From the NCBI GenBank assembly GCA_944386315.1, contig CALXAS010000001.1:1-35551 (forward strand): a DNA stretch of 35,551 bases, read 5' to 3'. Within the stretch, counting starts at the first letter, position 1. Each line of letters opens with the position of its first letter. Positions 6,051 to 13,787 of this stretch are shown in pieces. A program made the position numbers and the translations under genes. Source of the stretch: an uncultured Clostridia bacterium (GTDB lineage: Bacteria > Bacillota > Clostridia > TANB77 > CAG-508). Below the pieces are notes generated by a model. It saw only the letters and a program-made list of their open reading frames with translations. It was not told where the DNA came from and did no database searches.

Positions 6051-7730
6051 TTAAAAAATCCCTATTACATTGCCTCTCTCATCTAATGTAATATTTTCTG
6101 CTGCTGGATGTTTTGGAAGTCCCGGCATTGTCATAATCTTTCCAGTAATGGCTACAATAAATTCTGCCCCTGCTTTTAAAAGAACTTCTTTTACATGTAT
6201 TGTATAAGGTGTTTGATCCGTTATATTTTTTGGGTCATCTGACAAAGAATTTTGTGTTTTTGCAATGCAAACTGGTAAATTTCCATATCCCAATTCTTTT
6301 ATTTTATTCATTTGGTTAATTGCTTCTTTGGTATATTCCACTTTCTCTGCTCCATAAATTTTGGTAGCTATTTTTTCTATTTTTTCTTCTATTGCTTCTT
6401 CTAATTCATAACAATAGTCTAATGATACAGTTTTCTTTTGGTTCTTGCAAAGTTTTGCTACTTTTCTAGCTAAATCAGTGACTCCTTCTCCACCTTTTTC
6501 CCAAGCCTCTACTAAACTTACCTGTACTTCTTCCTTTGTTTGCTCTTTTATACTATTTTCTAAATATTCTATTTCTTCCTTAGTATCGGATGAATAGCGG
6601 TTAATGGCTACAATCACTGGCAAATGATACACATTTTGCATATTATGGATATGCTTCATTAAATTCTTCATACCTTTTGCTAATGCTTCTTTATTTTCTT
6701 CTTGTATATGTTCTTTTTCTGCTCCTCCATGGTATTTTAATGCCTTTAATGTTGCCACAATTACCACTACATTTGGTCTAATTCCTGCTTTTCTACATTT
6801 TATATCCAAGAATTTTTCTGCTCCTAAATCTGCCCCAAAACCAGCCTCTGTTACACAAAAATCTGCTAGAGACATGCCTAATTTTGTAGCTATGATACTA
6901 TTACATCCATGGGCAATATTGGCAAATGGTCCTCCATGAATAATGGCTGGTGTATGCTCTAAAGTTTGTACTAAATTTGGCTCTATAGCATCCTTTAATA
7001 AAACTGCCATTGCTCCTTCTGCCTTTAAATCTTTTGCCTTTACTGGGTTTCCTTCTTCATTATAGCCTATAATAATATTTCCCAATCTTCTTTTTAAATC
7101 TTCTCTATCTTTTGCTAAGCATAAAATAGCCATAATTTCTGATGCCACTGTAATATCAAATCCATCTTCTCTTGGCACCATGTTTTTCTCTCCCGATAGT
7201 CCTACTTCTACTTTTCTAAGTTGTCTATCATTTAAGTCCATACACCTTTTCCATGTTACTTCTTTTATATCTAAGTCATTTCCTTGAAAAATATGATTAT
7301 CTATCATAGCAGCTAATAAATTGTTAGCCGCTGTAATAGCATGTATATCCCCTGTAAAATGAAGATTAATGTCTTCCATAGGTGCTACTTGTGCATAACC
7401 ACCACCAGTTGCTCCTCCTTTTATACCAAATACAGGACCTAAGGATGGTTCTCTTAAGGCTAAGATGGATTTCTCTCCTATTTTTCTCAAACCATCTGCT
7501 AACCCTATAGATATGGTTGTTTTTCCTTCTCCTAATGGTGTAGGATTAATAGCTGTTACTAATACCAAATTTCCTTTTTTCTTTTCTTTTAATCTATTTT
7601 GTACATCTAATGAAATTTTAGCTTTCCATTTACCATATAAATTTATTTCATTTTCCTCTAATCCAATTTCTTTTGCTACCTGCGAAATTGGTTTTAAGTC
7701 TACTTTTTTAGCAATTTCTATATCCTCCAT
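6051..7730 (-). CDS. fhs: Formate-tetrahydrofolate ligase
   Basis: 559-residue enzyme making 10-formyl-THF from formate, THF and ATP, part of one-carbon metabolism and of the Wood-Ljungdahl methyl branch in acetogens. Diagnostic stretches are the phosphate-binding loop NPTPLGEGKTT at about 62-72, REPSLGPVFGIKGGATGGG (around 93-111), HGGPFANIAHGCNS, and the C-terminal TGKIMTMPGLPKHPAAE. Length matches the family. No other one-carbon gene is in the window, so whether it serves acetogenesis or only purine and formyl-Met supply cannot be told; fmt, which uses its product, is encoded at 12,252-13,238. Confidence 0.98.
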   Translation of the reverse strand: MEDIEIAKKVDLKPISQVAKEIGLEENEINLYGKWKAKISLDVQNRLKEKKKGNLVLVTAINPTPLGEGKTTISIGLADGLRKIGEKSILALREPSLGPVFGIKGGATGGGYAQVAPMEDINLHFTGDIHAITAANNLLAAMIDNHIFQGNDLDIKEVTWKRCMDLNDRQLRKVEVGLSGEKNMVPREDGFDITVASEIMAILCLAKDREDLKRRLGNIIIGYNEEGNPVKAKDLKAEGAMAVLLKDAIEPNLVQTLEHTPAIIHGGPFANIAHGCNSIIATKLGMSLADFCVTEAGFGADLGAEKFLDIKCRKAGIRPNVVVIVATLKALKYHGGAEKEHIQEENKEALAKGMKNLMKHIHNMQNVYHLPVIVAINRYSSDTKEEIEYLENSIKEQTKEEVQVSLVEAWEKGGEGVTDLARKVAKLCKNQKKTVSLDYCYELEEAIEEKIEKIATKIYGAEKVEYTKEAINQMNKIKELGYGNLPVCIAKTQNSLSDDPKNITDQTPYTIHVKEVLLKAGAEFIVAITGKIMTMPGLPKHPAAENITLDERGNVIGIF

Positions 7731-7759
7731 CTTTTCTCCACCCTTTCTCTATATGAAAT

Positions 7760-7785
7760 AAACCGGATTTTTTAAAACCCAGTTT
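7760..7785 (-). terminator. Probable terminator after the DUF212 gene
   Basis: In minus-strand RNA, AAACUGGGUU pairs with AAUCCGGUUU (10 bp, two G-U wobbles) around a 6-nt loop. It begins within the stop codon of the upstream gene and ends in a U-rich stretch. Confidence 0.5.
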
Positions 7786-8218
7786 ATACAATCAATCCTA
7801 CTATAATACCAATTAAAGCCCCAACAAAAACTTGCTTTGGCGTATGTCCTAAAACTTCTACTAATTTTCCTGATACTTCTACACCTGTAAGTCCTGGTGT
7901 TTCTACTATTTTATTCAATAATTCTGCCTGTTTTCCTGCCGCTCTTCTTACCCCTGCAGCATCATACATTACCACAATAGAAAATACAACTGCTATGGCA
8001 AAAATAGGAGATTCTATCCCATATGCTCTCCCTATCATAGTAGTTAATGAAGTTACTACCGCAGAATGAGAACTTGGCATTCCACCAGCTCCTAATATTC
8101 TTTTAAAATTAAATTTTTTTGTTTCTACTAAATCCCATATTAATTTAAATAACTGTATTCCAAACCATACAGCAAATGGTGTAATTAAATAACGATATTG
8201 TTCCCAAAATTCTATCAT
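7784..8218 (-). CDS. DUF212 (YuiD-like) membrane protein of the acid phosphatase superfamily
   Basis: 144-residue integral membrane protein. The motif GAGGMPSSHSA at about 43-53 is the PAP2-like phosphate-binding box of the DUF212 family (B. subtilis YuiD). Other family marks are MYDAAGVRRAAGKQA near residue 85 and GHTPKQVFVGALIGI at the end. Three or four hydrophobic segments are visible (about 10-30, 52-85, 128-144). A phosphatase activity on an isoprenoid or lipid phosphate has been suggested for the superfamily but the substrate is not established. It lies between xseB and fhs in the same direction. Confidence 0.9.
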   Translation of the reverse strand: MIEFWEQYRYLITPFAVWFGIQLFKLIWDLVETKKFNFKRILGAGGMPSSHSAVVTSLTTMIGRAYGIESPIFAIAVVFSIVVMYDAAGVRRAAGKQAELLNKIVETPGLTGVEVSGKLVEVLGHTPKQVFVGALIGIIVGLIV

Positions 8219-8257
8219 TGTAATACCCCTCTTGTCCTTCTTCCTAACTGTTTATTT

Positions 8258-8506
8258 TTAGTTTTCTTCTTCTCCTTTAATTGGAGCAAAGTTTTCTTCT
8301 TTTAGTGTACCATTTTCTTCTAATAAAATGGTAATTTTCTTTTCTGCATTTTGCAAAATTTTATTGCATGTTTTGGATAATTCCATTCCTTCTTCAAATT
8401 TTGCCATTGACTCTTCTAAGCTTAAATTGCCCTTTTCTAGCTCTGCTGTAATACTTTCTAATTTTGTTATTGCTTCTTCAAATGGTATTTCTTCTTTTTT
8501 CATCAT
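8258..8506 (-). CDS. xseB: Exodeoxyribonuclease VII small subunit
   Basis: 82-residue helical protein with the family core FEEAITKLESITAELEKG followed by NLSLEESMAKFEEGMELSK, which forms a helical hairpin. XseB binds the large subunit XseA in the exonuclease VII complex, which degrades single-stranded DNA. Between it and xseA lies one unrelated secreted or membrane gene, a small departure from the usual adjacent xseA-xseB order. The C-terminal 20 residues are acidic and variable. Confidence 0.95.
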   Translation of the reverse strand: MMKKEEIPFEEAITKLESITAELEKGNLSLEESMAKFEEGMELSKTCNKILQNAEKKITILLEENGTLKEENFAPIKGEEEN

Positions 8507-8527
8507 TCTTGTTCCTTTCTCTCTAAA

Positions 8528-8561
8528 AACAATCTAGCTACATTTACTAGGAAAGATTGTA
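8528..8561 (-). terminator. Weak hairpin between the PepSY-like gene and xseB
   Basis: ACAATCT/AGATTGT form a 7-bp stem around a 20-nt loop; TTTTTAG follows on the minus strand. It may reduce read-through into xseB. Confidence 0.3.
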
Positions 8562-8566
8562 TATCT

Positions 8567-9055
8567 TTAATTCATTTCTCTTTTTTCAAAAGTTCCTGTT
8601 ACTACGTCAATGGTATAATATACTAATGCTTCTGTAGTGCTACTATCTCTTACAGACACAATATATCTTCCATCTGCCTGTATACCTTCTACACCGAATT
8701 TTACATTCTCTGTAGTACCATAATCTCCTCTTGCTATTGCAATTGCTCTTTCCTCTTCTGTCTCTGGACTCTCCTCAAACGTTTCTGAAGAAGTATTTTC
8801 TACCTCATTCTGTGCTTGTGTATTTTCCTCCACTGGCGTTTGTATCTCTTCATTTGCTTGCGTATTTTCTTGCGCATTTTCTTGTATATTCTCTATAACA
8901 TTTTCTGTAGTCTCTTCTACTTCATTTCCAGCTACTACTGTGCCAATCGTCTCATTTGTTCTTCTAGGACTTGGAAAAGCAAACCACACAATTAAGATAG
9001 CTGCTATAAGGATAATAACAATAGCAAGGATTATCATTCCTATTTTCTTTTTCAA
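8567..9055 (-). CDS. Membrane-anchored protein with PepSY-like C-terminal domain
   Basis: 162 residues. Residues 5-28 are one hydrophobic membrane anchor (IGMIILAIVIILIAAILIVW). Residues 32-105 form a low-complexity linker rich in E, N, Q and T with imperfect repeats of ENIQENAQENTQ type. The C-terminal 60 residues resemble a PepSY/YpeB-type unit: RAIAIARGDYGTTENVKFG, then GRYIVSVRD and YYTIDVVTGTFEKREM. PepSY units outside the membrane are thought to inhibit or sense proteases, but nothing here shows that directly. The protein is likely extracytoplasmic. It is inserted between xseA and xseB in the same orientation. The fold call is moderately sure, the role unknown. Confidence 0.7.
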   Translation of the reverse strand: MKKKIGMIILAIVIILIAAILIVWFAFPSPRRTNETIGTVVAGNEVEETTENVIENIQENAQENTQANEEIQTPVEENTQAQNEVENTSSETFEESPETEEERAIAIARGDYGTTENVKFGVEGIQADGRYIVSVRDSSTTEALVYYTIDVVTGTFEKREMN

Positions 9056-9149
9056 ATTAGTTTCCTCCTATTCACTTTATTGTTATTAGATGCTTTCTTT
9101 TAACTCTTGTCGTTTTCATCTTTGAATACTTGTTTCCAAATGTTATTTC

Positions 9150-10337
9150 TTATTTCACTGTTGCTGGGACCTTACCATCTGCCAGAGTAAGCGTTATATT
9201 GTCTCCTTTTTCTAGCTGTTTTGCACTCTTTACCATATGTTCTTCTTTTGTTATAATGCTATAACCTCTCGTTAATGTTTTCAAAGGACTTAGTGCATCT
9301 AATTTTGCTATTTGCTCTACCATTTTTGTTTTTTCATCTTTTACTTTATTCTGCAACTCTGTCACTAGCTGTTTGAAACATCTATCTAATAACATATATT
9401 TTTCATTAATATTTCCATAAGGATCCCTATATACTTTACTTGCCATACATTTTTGAAAACGCATGCTTTTTAACTCTAACTGTTTCTTTAAAGCTTGTTT
9501 TTGTCTATTTTCCAAAGTTTTTATTTTTTCCGCCACTTCGTTTATATTAGGAACTGCTAATTCCGCAGCAGCAGATGGTGTAGGTGCTCTTAAGTCTGCT
9601 ACAAAGTCTGCAATGGTAAAATCTGTTTCATGCCCTACTGCAGATATTACTGGCAGTCTTGAGTCATAAATTGCTCTTGCCACAATTTCCTCATTAAATG
9701 GCCATAAATCCTCTAAGGATCCTCCTCCTCTTGCCAAAATAATGACATCTGCTAAATTTTCTTCATTCATTTTTTGAATAGCTTCTGCTATTTTTTCAGC
9801 AGCTCCCTGCCCTTGTACTGGTACAGGTAATAAACGAATATGTACATTAGGATTTCTTCTTGTAGATACATTGATAATATCTCTAATAACTGCTCCTGTA
9901 TTAGAAGTAAGCACACCAATTGTTTTAGGCATAAAAGGAATTTTTATCTTATGACTTTGTTCAAATAATCCTTCTTGTTCTAATTTGGCTTTTAGTTTTT
10001 CAAACTCTGCGTGCAAATCTCCTATGCCTTCTTGTTGCATAGCCTTTGCATAAATTTGATAGACACCATCTCTTTCAAAAACAGAAACAGTTCCTAGTAT
10101 ACTCACTTTCATACCATCTTTTGGTACAAACTGCAAATGTCCCGTATAGGTTTTAAACATAACACATTTTATTAAAGATTTTTCATCTTTTAGTGTAAAA
10201 TACATATGTCCTGTATAATGATGCTTAAAATTAGAAATTTCACCTTTTACCAATACATTTTGCAAAAAGCCATCTTCTTCAAATTTTCCTTTTATATATT
10301 GATTTAGCTCTGTAACCGTAATTGCATTATATACCAT
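9150..10337 (-). CDS. xseA: Exodeoxyribonuclease VII large subunit
   Basis: 395-residue nuclease subunit. Residues 1-100 are the OB-fold that binds single-stranded DNA (VTELNQYIKGKFEEDG, VKGEISNFKHHYTGHMYFTL). The catalytic domain follows with GVLTSNTGAVIRDI (141-154), ARGGGSLEDLW (202-212) and the metal-binding GHETDFTIAD at 235-244 leading into DLRAPTPSAAAE. A coiled-coil arm (about 265-350) and the C-terminal LTRGYSIITKE segment complete the protein. It works with XseB in mismatch repair and ssDNA degradation. It follows nusB by 13 nt, as in many Firmicutes. Confidence 0.97.
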   Translation of the reverse strand: MVYNAITVTELNQYIKGKFEEDGFLQNVLVKGEISNFKHHYTGHMYFTLKDEKSLIKCVMFKTYTGHLQFVPKDGMKVSILGTVSVFERDGVYQIYAKAMQQEGIGDLHAEFEKLKAKLEQEGLFEQSHKIKIPFMPKTIGVLTSNTGAVIRDIINVSTRRNPNVHIRLLPVPVQGQGAAEKIAEAIQKMNEENLADVIILARGGGSLEDLWPFNEEIVARAIYDSRLPVISAVGHETDFTIADFVADLRAPTPSAAAELAVPNINEVAEKIKTLENRQKQALKKQLELKSMRFQKCMASKVYRDPYGNINEKYMLLDRCFKQLVTELQNKVKDEKTKMVEQIAKLDALSPLKTLTRGYSIITKEEHMVKSAKQLEKGDNITLTLADGKVPATVK

Positions 10338-10350
10338 CTATGCATTCTCC

Positions 10351-10761
10351 TTATGCTAAATTTTCCTCTTTTACAATACTTGCAAGTATCCCATTTACAA
10401 AAACTTTTGCATTGTCGTCTCCATATTTTTTAGCAAGTTCTACCGCTTCATTAATGACTACTTTATAGGGTGTTTTACTATATACCATTTCATAAATAGC
10501 TAGTTTCAAAATAGCCAAATCTATTTTAGCAATACGTTCTATACTCCACGCTTCTTTCAAATTTCTTTTTATTGCTTCTAAAATATCTGTTTCTTTTTCA
10601 TGGATTCCATTCCAAATTTCTTGAACATAGGCTTTTTCTTCTGATGTCTGAATTTCATTTTCTTCAAAAAAGTTGGCTACTTCTTCTTCCTCTAGCTGTT
10701 TTTGTATTGTTTCACTATAAATTAGCTTAAAAGTTAATTCTCTTAGCTTAGTTCTTTTCAT
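10351..10761 (-). CDS. nusB: Transcription antitermination factor NusB
   Basis: 136-residue all-helical protein that binds boxA RNA together with S10 (NusE) during rRNA transcription. It opens MKRTKLRELTFKLIYS (family: R..A...L) and ends with the conserved TPYKVVINEAVELAKKYG and KVFVNGILASI segments. Length is normal. It is encoded between the DUF2273 gene and xseA in one run of closely spaced genes, the arrangement seen in many clostridia. Confidence 0.96.
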   Translation of the reverse strand: MKRTKLRELTFKLIYSETIQKQLEEEEVANFFEENEIQTSEEKAYVQEIWNGIHEKETDILEAIKRNLKEAWSIERIAKIDLAILKLAIYEMVYSKTPYKVVINEAVELAKKYGDDNAKVFVNGILASIVKEENLA

Positions 10762-10780
10762 TTTATGTTCATTCCTTTTT

Positions 10781-10996
10781 CTACATTTTATCTATCCATC
10801 TTTTCAATTTTTCTTTGACATCTTCTTTATTAAGTTGTACATAATTTCCTACATAAATCCCTATAAATACTAAAATAATGCCCATAATTAATTTGTAAAA
10901 CCCTGTGCATAAAAGCAAAATAGCAATTAATGCTCCTATGATGGCTCCGCGGTATTTCATAAAAAATCCTTTAAAATCATTCATTCTTTCTTTCAT
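10781..10996 (-). CDS. DUF2273 small membrane protein of the Asp23 operon
   Basis: 71 residues with two hydrophobic segments (about 15-33 and 34-52, GAIIGALIAILLLCTGFYK and LIMGIILVFIGIYVGNYV) and a basic C-terminal tail ending KLKRWIDKM. Size, topology and position between amaP and nusB identify it as the DUF2273 partner of Asp23/AmaP. It probably sits at the cytoplasmic membrane with AmaP. The first ATG has AAGGA immediately before it; the ATG four codons later (10984) is also possible. Confidence 0.85.
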   Translation of the reverse strand: MKERMNDFKGFFMKYRGAIIGALIAILLLCTGFYKLIMGIILVFIGIYVGNYVQLNKEDVKEKLKRWIDKM

Positions 10997-11019
10997 TCCT
11001 TTCTGTTAACACTTGTGCT

Positions 11020-11598
11020 TTATGATATATTTTTTTCTCCACTATTTACCACCACTGTATTTTCTGGTTGTAATTCCTTTACACTAATATTTACCTCTTT
11101 TACTTCTAGGTCAGATGCTTTTTTGATAGCACTCTTTATTTTTGTTTGTAAATTATTGGATAATTCTTTAATCACTGCTGTTTCTTTTACATCTAAAATC
11201 ACATTTACAATTAAATTTCTTTCCTTATCTAATACTATTCTTGCTGATACATTTTCAGCACTATCAAATCCTTTTACTACATTGTTTACTAATTCTTCTA
11301 ATGTATTTTTAGAAATAACAAGTTGTCCATCTGCATTTTGTAATAAAATTCCGTCTTTTACGCCTCCTATTTCTTTTTCCTCTGAACTAAAGAAAATACA
11401 TTTAATAGCAAGTAAACCTAATATAACGGATATTGCTAAAAGTATATTGGATGTGGTTACATCATTAAGTGCAAGTTTTGCCATTTCATGAATGACATCC
11501 AAATCTATCCAACCAAAAATAACTACACATGTAAGCACACAAATAATTAACATTAAAGTAGAAAATACTGCTAACCCTATTTTATCTAACACCTTCAT
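11020..11598 (-). CDS. amaP: Alkaline shock response membrane anchor protein AmaP
   Basis: 192 residues with two N-terminal membrane helices (about 6-29 and 48-70, with VFSTLMLIICVLTCVVIF in the first) and a soluble domain related to Asp23 (ISKNTLEELVNNVVKGF, NLIVNVILDVKETAVIKEL, LEVKEVNISVKEL). In staphylococci AmaP tethers Asp23 to the membrane; the same pairing is expected here because asp23 lies directly upstream. I prefer ATG at 11598 over the GTG at 11607, since AAGGA is only two bases from the GTG. A hairpin lies between asp23 and this gene and may lower its expression relative to asp23. Confidence 0.88.
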   Translation of the reverse strand: MKVLDKIGLAVFSTLMLIICVLTCVVIFGWIDLDVIHEMAKLALNDVTTSNILLAISVILGLLAIKCIFFSSEEKEIGGVKDGILLQNADGQLVISKNTLEELVNNVVKGFDSAENVSARIVLDKERNLIVNVILDVKETAVIKELSNNLQTKIKSAIKKASDLEVKEVNISVKELQPENTVVVNSGEKNIS

Positions 11599-11665
11599 TT
11601 TTATCACATTCCTTATTTCTTAATTTAGGTTTTTAAAAGGTTCCTATAACCTTCCAAAGAAAAAG

Positions 11666-11701
11666 AAGCAGTATGCTCCCTTTCAAAGACGCATCCTGCT
11701 T
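11666..11701 (-). terminator. Partial terminator between asp23 and amaP
   Basis: On the minus strand AAGCAGGATGC pairs imperfectly with GCATACTGCTT, followed by CTTTTTCTTT. This could act as an attenuator giving more asp23 than amaP message. Confidence 0.5.
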
Positions 11702-11709
11702 TGTACCTG

Positions 11710-12156
11710 TTACATACCTTGTTTATCGTCTTTATTTTCTTGTTCTTCCTTAGCTTCTGTATTAACGCCTTGCACATGCACATTTACTTCTACTACTTTT
11801 AATCCTGTCATGCTCTCTACTGCTTTTTTTACTCTATTTTGAATTTCAAATGCTACATCTGGAATTCTTACGCCATATTCTACAATAATGTTTACGTCTA
11901 TTTTTGTTTCTTTGTCTCCTACTTCTACTTTAATACCTTTTGCTAAATTTTTCTTTCCACTTAAAACTTCTGTAATGCCTCCTGCAAATCCTCCTGCCAT
12001 TTCAGCAACACCTGCTACTTCTGATACAGCAACACCTGCAATAACAGCAACTACATCATCTGCTATTCTAATTTCATTTGTATCATTATCGGATAATGCA
12101 ATTTCCTCTTGCTCTTTTACTTCTTCATTTTCATTTTTTATCTCTTCGTTTTCCAT
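11710..12156 (-). CDS. Asp23/Gls24 family envelope stress protein
   Basis: 148 residues. An acidic N-terminal 30 residues is followed by the Asp23 core: IRIADDVVAVIAGVAVSEV, VAEMAGGFAGGITEVLSG, then KIDVNIIVEYGVRIPDVAFE and VKKAVESMTGLKVVEVNVHV. Asp23 proteins form abundant membrane-associated structures and affect envelope stress responses. The gene has a strong AAGGAGG site and its own promoter at 12,201-12,229, and heads the cluster with amaP, DUF2273 and nusB. Confidence 0.95.
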   Translation of the reverse strand: MENEEIKNENEEVKEQEEIALSDNDTNEIRIADDVVAVIAGVAVSEVAGVAEMAGGFAGGITEVLSGKKNLAKGIKVEVGDKETKIDVNIIVEYGVRIPDVAFEIQNRVKKAVESMTGLKVVEVNVHVQGVNTEAKEEQENKDDKQGM

Positions 12157-12200
12157 ATGATTTACCTCCTTATTTTTCCTTTTGTTTTTTTGCTATTATT

Positions 12201-12229
12201 AGTATACCAATATCTAGCTTGTTTTACAA
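12201..12229 (-). promoter_or_regulatory. Promoter of the asp23 cluster
   Basis: TTGTAA (12229-12224), 17-nt spacer ending in TTGG, TATACT (12206-12201); an extended -10 (TGg) is present. Confidence 0.55.
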
Positions 12230-12251
12230 CAGTTTTTTTAAAAAAATTTTA

Positions 12252-13238
12252 TTATTCTAATACATCTCCTACTGGCAATTCATTTCCTCTTAAAAAATCT
12301 GTTGCTTTCATTCTTTTTGCATTTTCTCCTTGCAATTCCACTATTTCTAGTATGCCTTCCTTTGCCATTACATATAAACCTTTTTTATCAGAGGAAAAAA
12401 GGATGGTTCCTGGCATAATGTCCTTCATTTTGTAACTATATTCTATGAAATCTGGGAATAGAAGCATAATTTCTTCTTCCGTTAATACTTTTACTTTCCA
12501 AAATTTTATCTTTTTTCCTTCATGAAAAGTATAGGCTCCCATAATAGAGTTTAAACCTCTTACTAGGTCTTTAATTTGTTTTGCTGTTTGATTTTCCCAA
12601 TCTATTTTTGCCATAGATTTATCCAGCATAGGTGCTACAGAAAAATTCTCTCCTTGTTTTTCTCTTTTAACTGTTCCTTTTTCTATTTGCTCTAATGTCT
12701 TTACTAGTAATTTTCCTCCCACTTTAGAAAGTCTCTCCCAAAGTTCTCCTGTGGTCTCTTCTTCTCCGATAGCTACTTCTTCTTTTAAAATCATATCACC
12801 CGTATCCATACCTACATCCATATACATGGTAGTGACACCCGTTACTTTTTCCCCATTAATGACTGCCCATTGAATAGGTGCTGCTCCTCTATATTGTGGA
12901 AGTAAGGAGCCATGTACATTAATACAACCATACTTTGGTATTTCTAATATGGACTTTGGCAAAATTTTTCCATAAGCCACTACACAAATCACATCTGGCT
13001 TCATTTGACTTATTTTTTGAATAAATTCCTCATTATTTCTAATTTTTTCTGGTTGTTCCACTGAAAAACCTCTTTGCAAAGCATATTCCTTCACAGGAGA
13101 AGCAATCATTTTCATACCTCTTCCCTTTGGTCTATCTGGATTCGTTACCACTCCTAATATAGGGTAACCTGCTTCATCAATTGCTTTTAAAGATTCTAAT
13201 GCAAAATCGGGAGTTCCCATAAAAAGTACTTTCAACAT
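12252..13238 (-). CDS. fmt: Methionyl-tRNA formyltransferase
   Basis: 328-residue enzyme that formylates initiator Met-tRNA using 10-formyl-THF. Motifs: KVLFMGTPDFALESL at the start, the catalytic HGSLLPQYRGAAPIQWA around residues 109-125 with VTTMYMDVGMDTGDMI after it, and a C-terminal OB-like domain ending DFLRGNELPVG. It is slightly longer than the usual 310-315, from a charged insertion around residues 255-285. It is followed at 52 nt by def, whose product removes the formyl group, and then priA; def-fmt-priA clustering is common in Firmicutes. Confidence 0.97.
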   Translation of the reverse strand: MLKVLFMGTPDFALESLKAIDEAGYPILGVVTNPDRPKGRGMKMIASPVKEYALQRGFSVEQPEKIRNNEEFIQKISQMKPDVICVVAYGKILPKSILEIPKYGCINVHGSLLPQYRGAAPIQWAVINGEKVTGVTTMYMDVGMDTGDMILKEEVAIGEEETTGELWERLSKVGGKLLVKTLEQIEKGTVKREKQGENFSVAPMLDKSMAKIDWENQTAKQIKDLVRGLNSIMGAYTFHEGKKIKFWKVKVLTEEEIMLLFPDFIEYSYKMKDIMPGTILFSSDKKGLYVMAKEGILEIVELQGENAKRMKATDFLRGNELPVGDVLE

Positions 13239-13290
13239 ATCTCTCTGCGCACCTCTTCTTTCTAAACTCTATTTCCACCAAAAGGTTTCC

Positions 13291-13773
13291 TTACTTTTCT
13301 TCGCTTGGCTCTACATATTCTAAAGTACCTGGTATCATAAGGTCTGTAAACACAATTCCATTCAAATGATCTATTTCATGTGCTAATGCTTGTGCTAACA
13401 ATTCTTTGGCATGAATTTTTACTTTTTTTCCATCGATATCTAATGCTTCTACTGTTACTTCTGCAGGTCTAATTAATTTAGCATATTTATTCGGAAAACT
13501 TAAGCATCCTTCTTCTACCTCTTGCTCTCCTTTTGCTTTTATAATGACTGGATTAATTAGTCGCAAAGGTTCTTTTCCATCATACAAATCAATTACAATA
13601 ATTCTTTTTAATATGCCTACTTGTACTGCTGCAAGCCCCACTCCATTATATTTATGCATGGTTTCTATCATATCTTCTACTAATTCTTTGATTCTATCAT
13701 CAATTTGTTCCACTTCTCTGGACTTTTTTCTTAAAATTTCGTCTCCTTCTTCGCGAATCGTACGTATTGCCAT
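13291..13773 (-). CDS. def: Peptide deformylase
   Basis: 160-residue metalloenzyme that removes the N-formyl group from new proteins. All three catalytic motifs are present: GVGLAAVQVG at 44-53 (motif 1, with V in place of the usual P in AAPQ), EEGCLSFP at 87-94, and HEIDH at 132-136 within QALAHEIDHLNG. Cys90 and the two histidines should bind the metal. It is placed between priA and fmt, 14 nt after the priA stop, with AAAGGAAG before the ATG. Confidence 0.97.
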   Translation of the reverse strand: MAIRTIREEGDEILRKKSREVEQIDDRIKELVEDMIETMHKYNGVGLAAVQVGILKRIIVIDLYDGKEPLRLINPVIIKAKGEQEVEEGCLSFPNKYAKLIRPAEVTVEALDIDGKKVKIHAKELLAQALAHEIDHLNGIVFTDLMIPGTLEYVEPSEEK

Positions 13774-13787
13774 TTTTATCTTCCTTT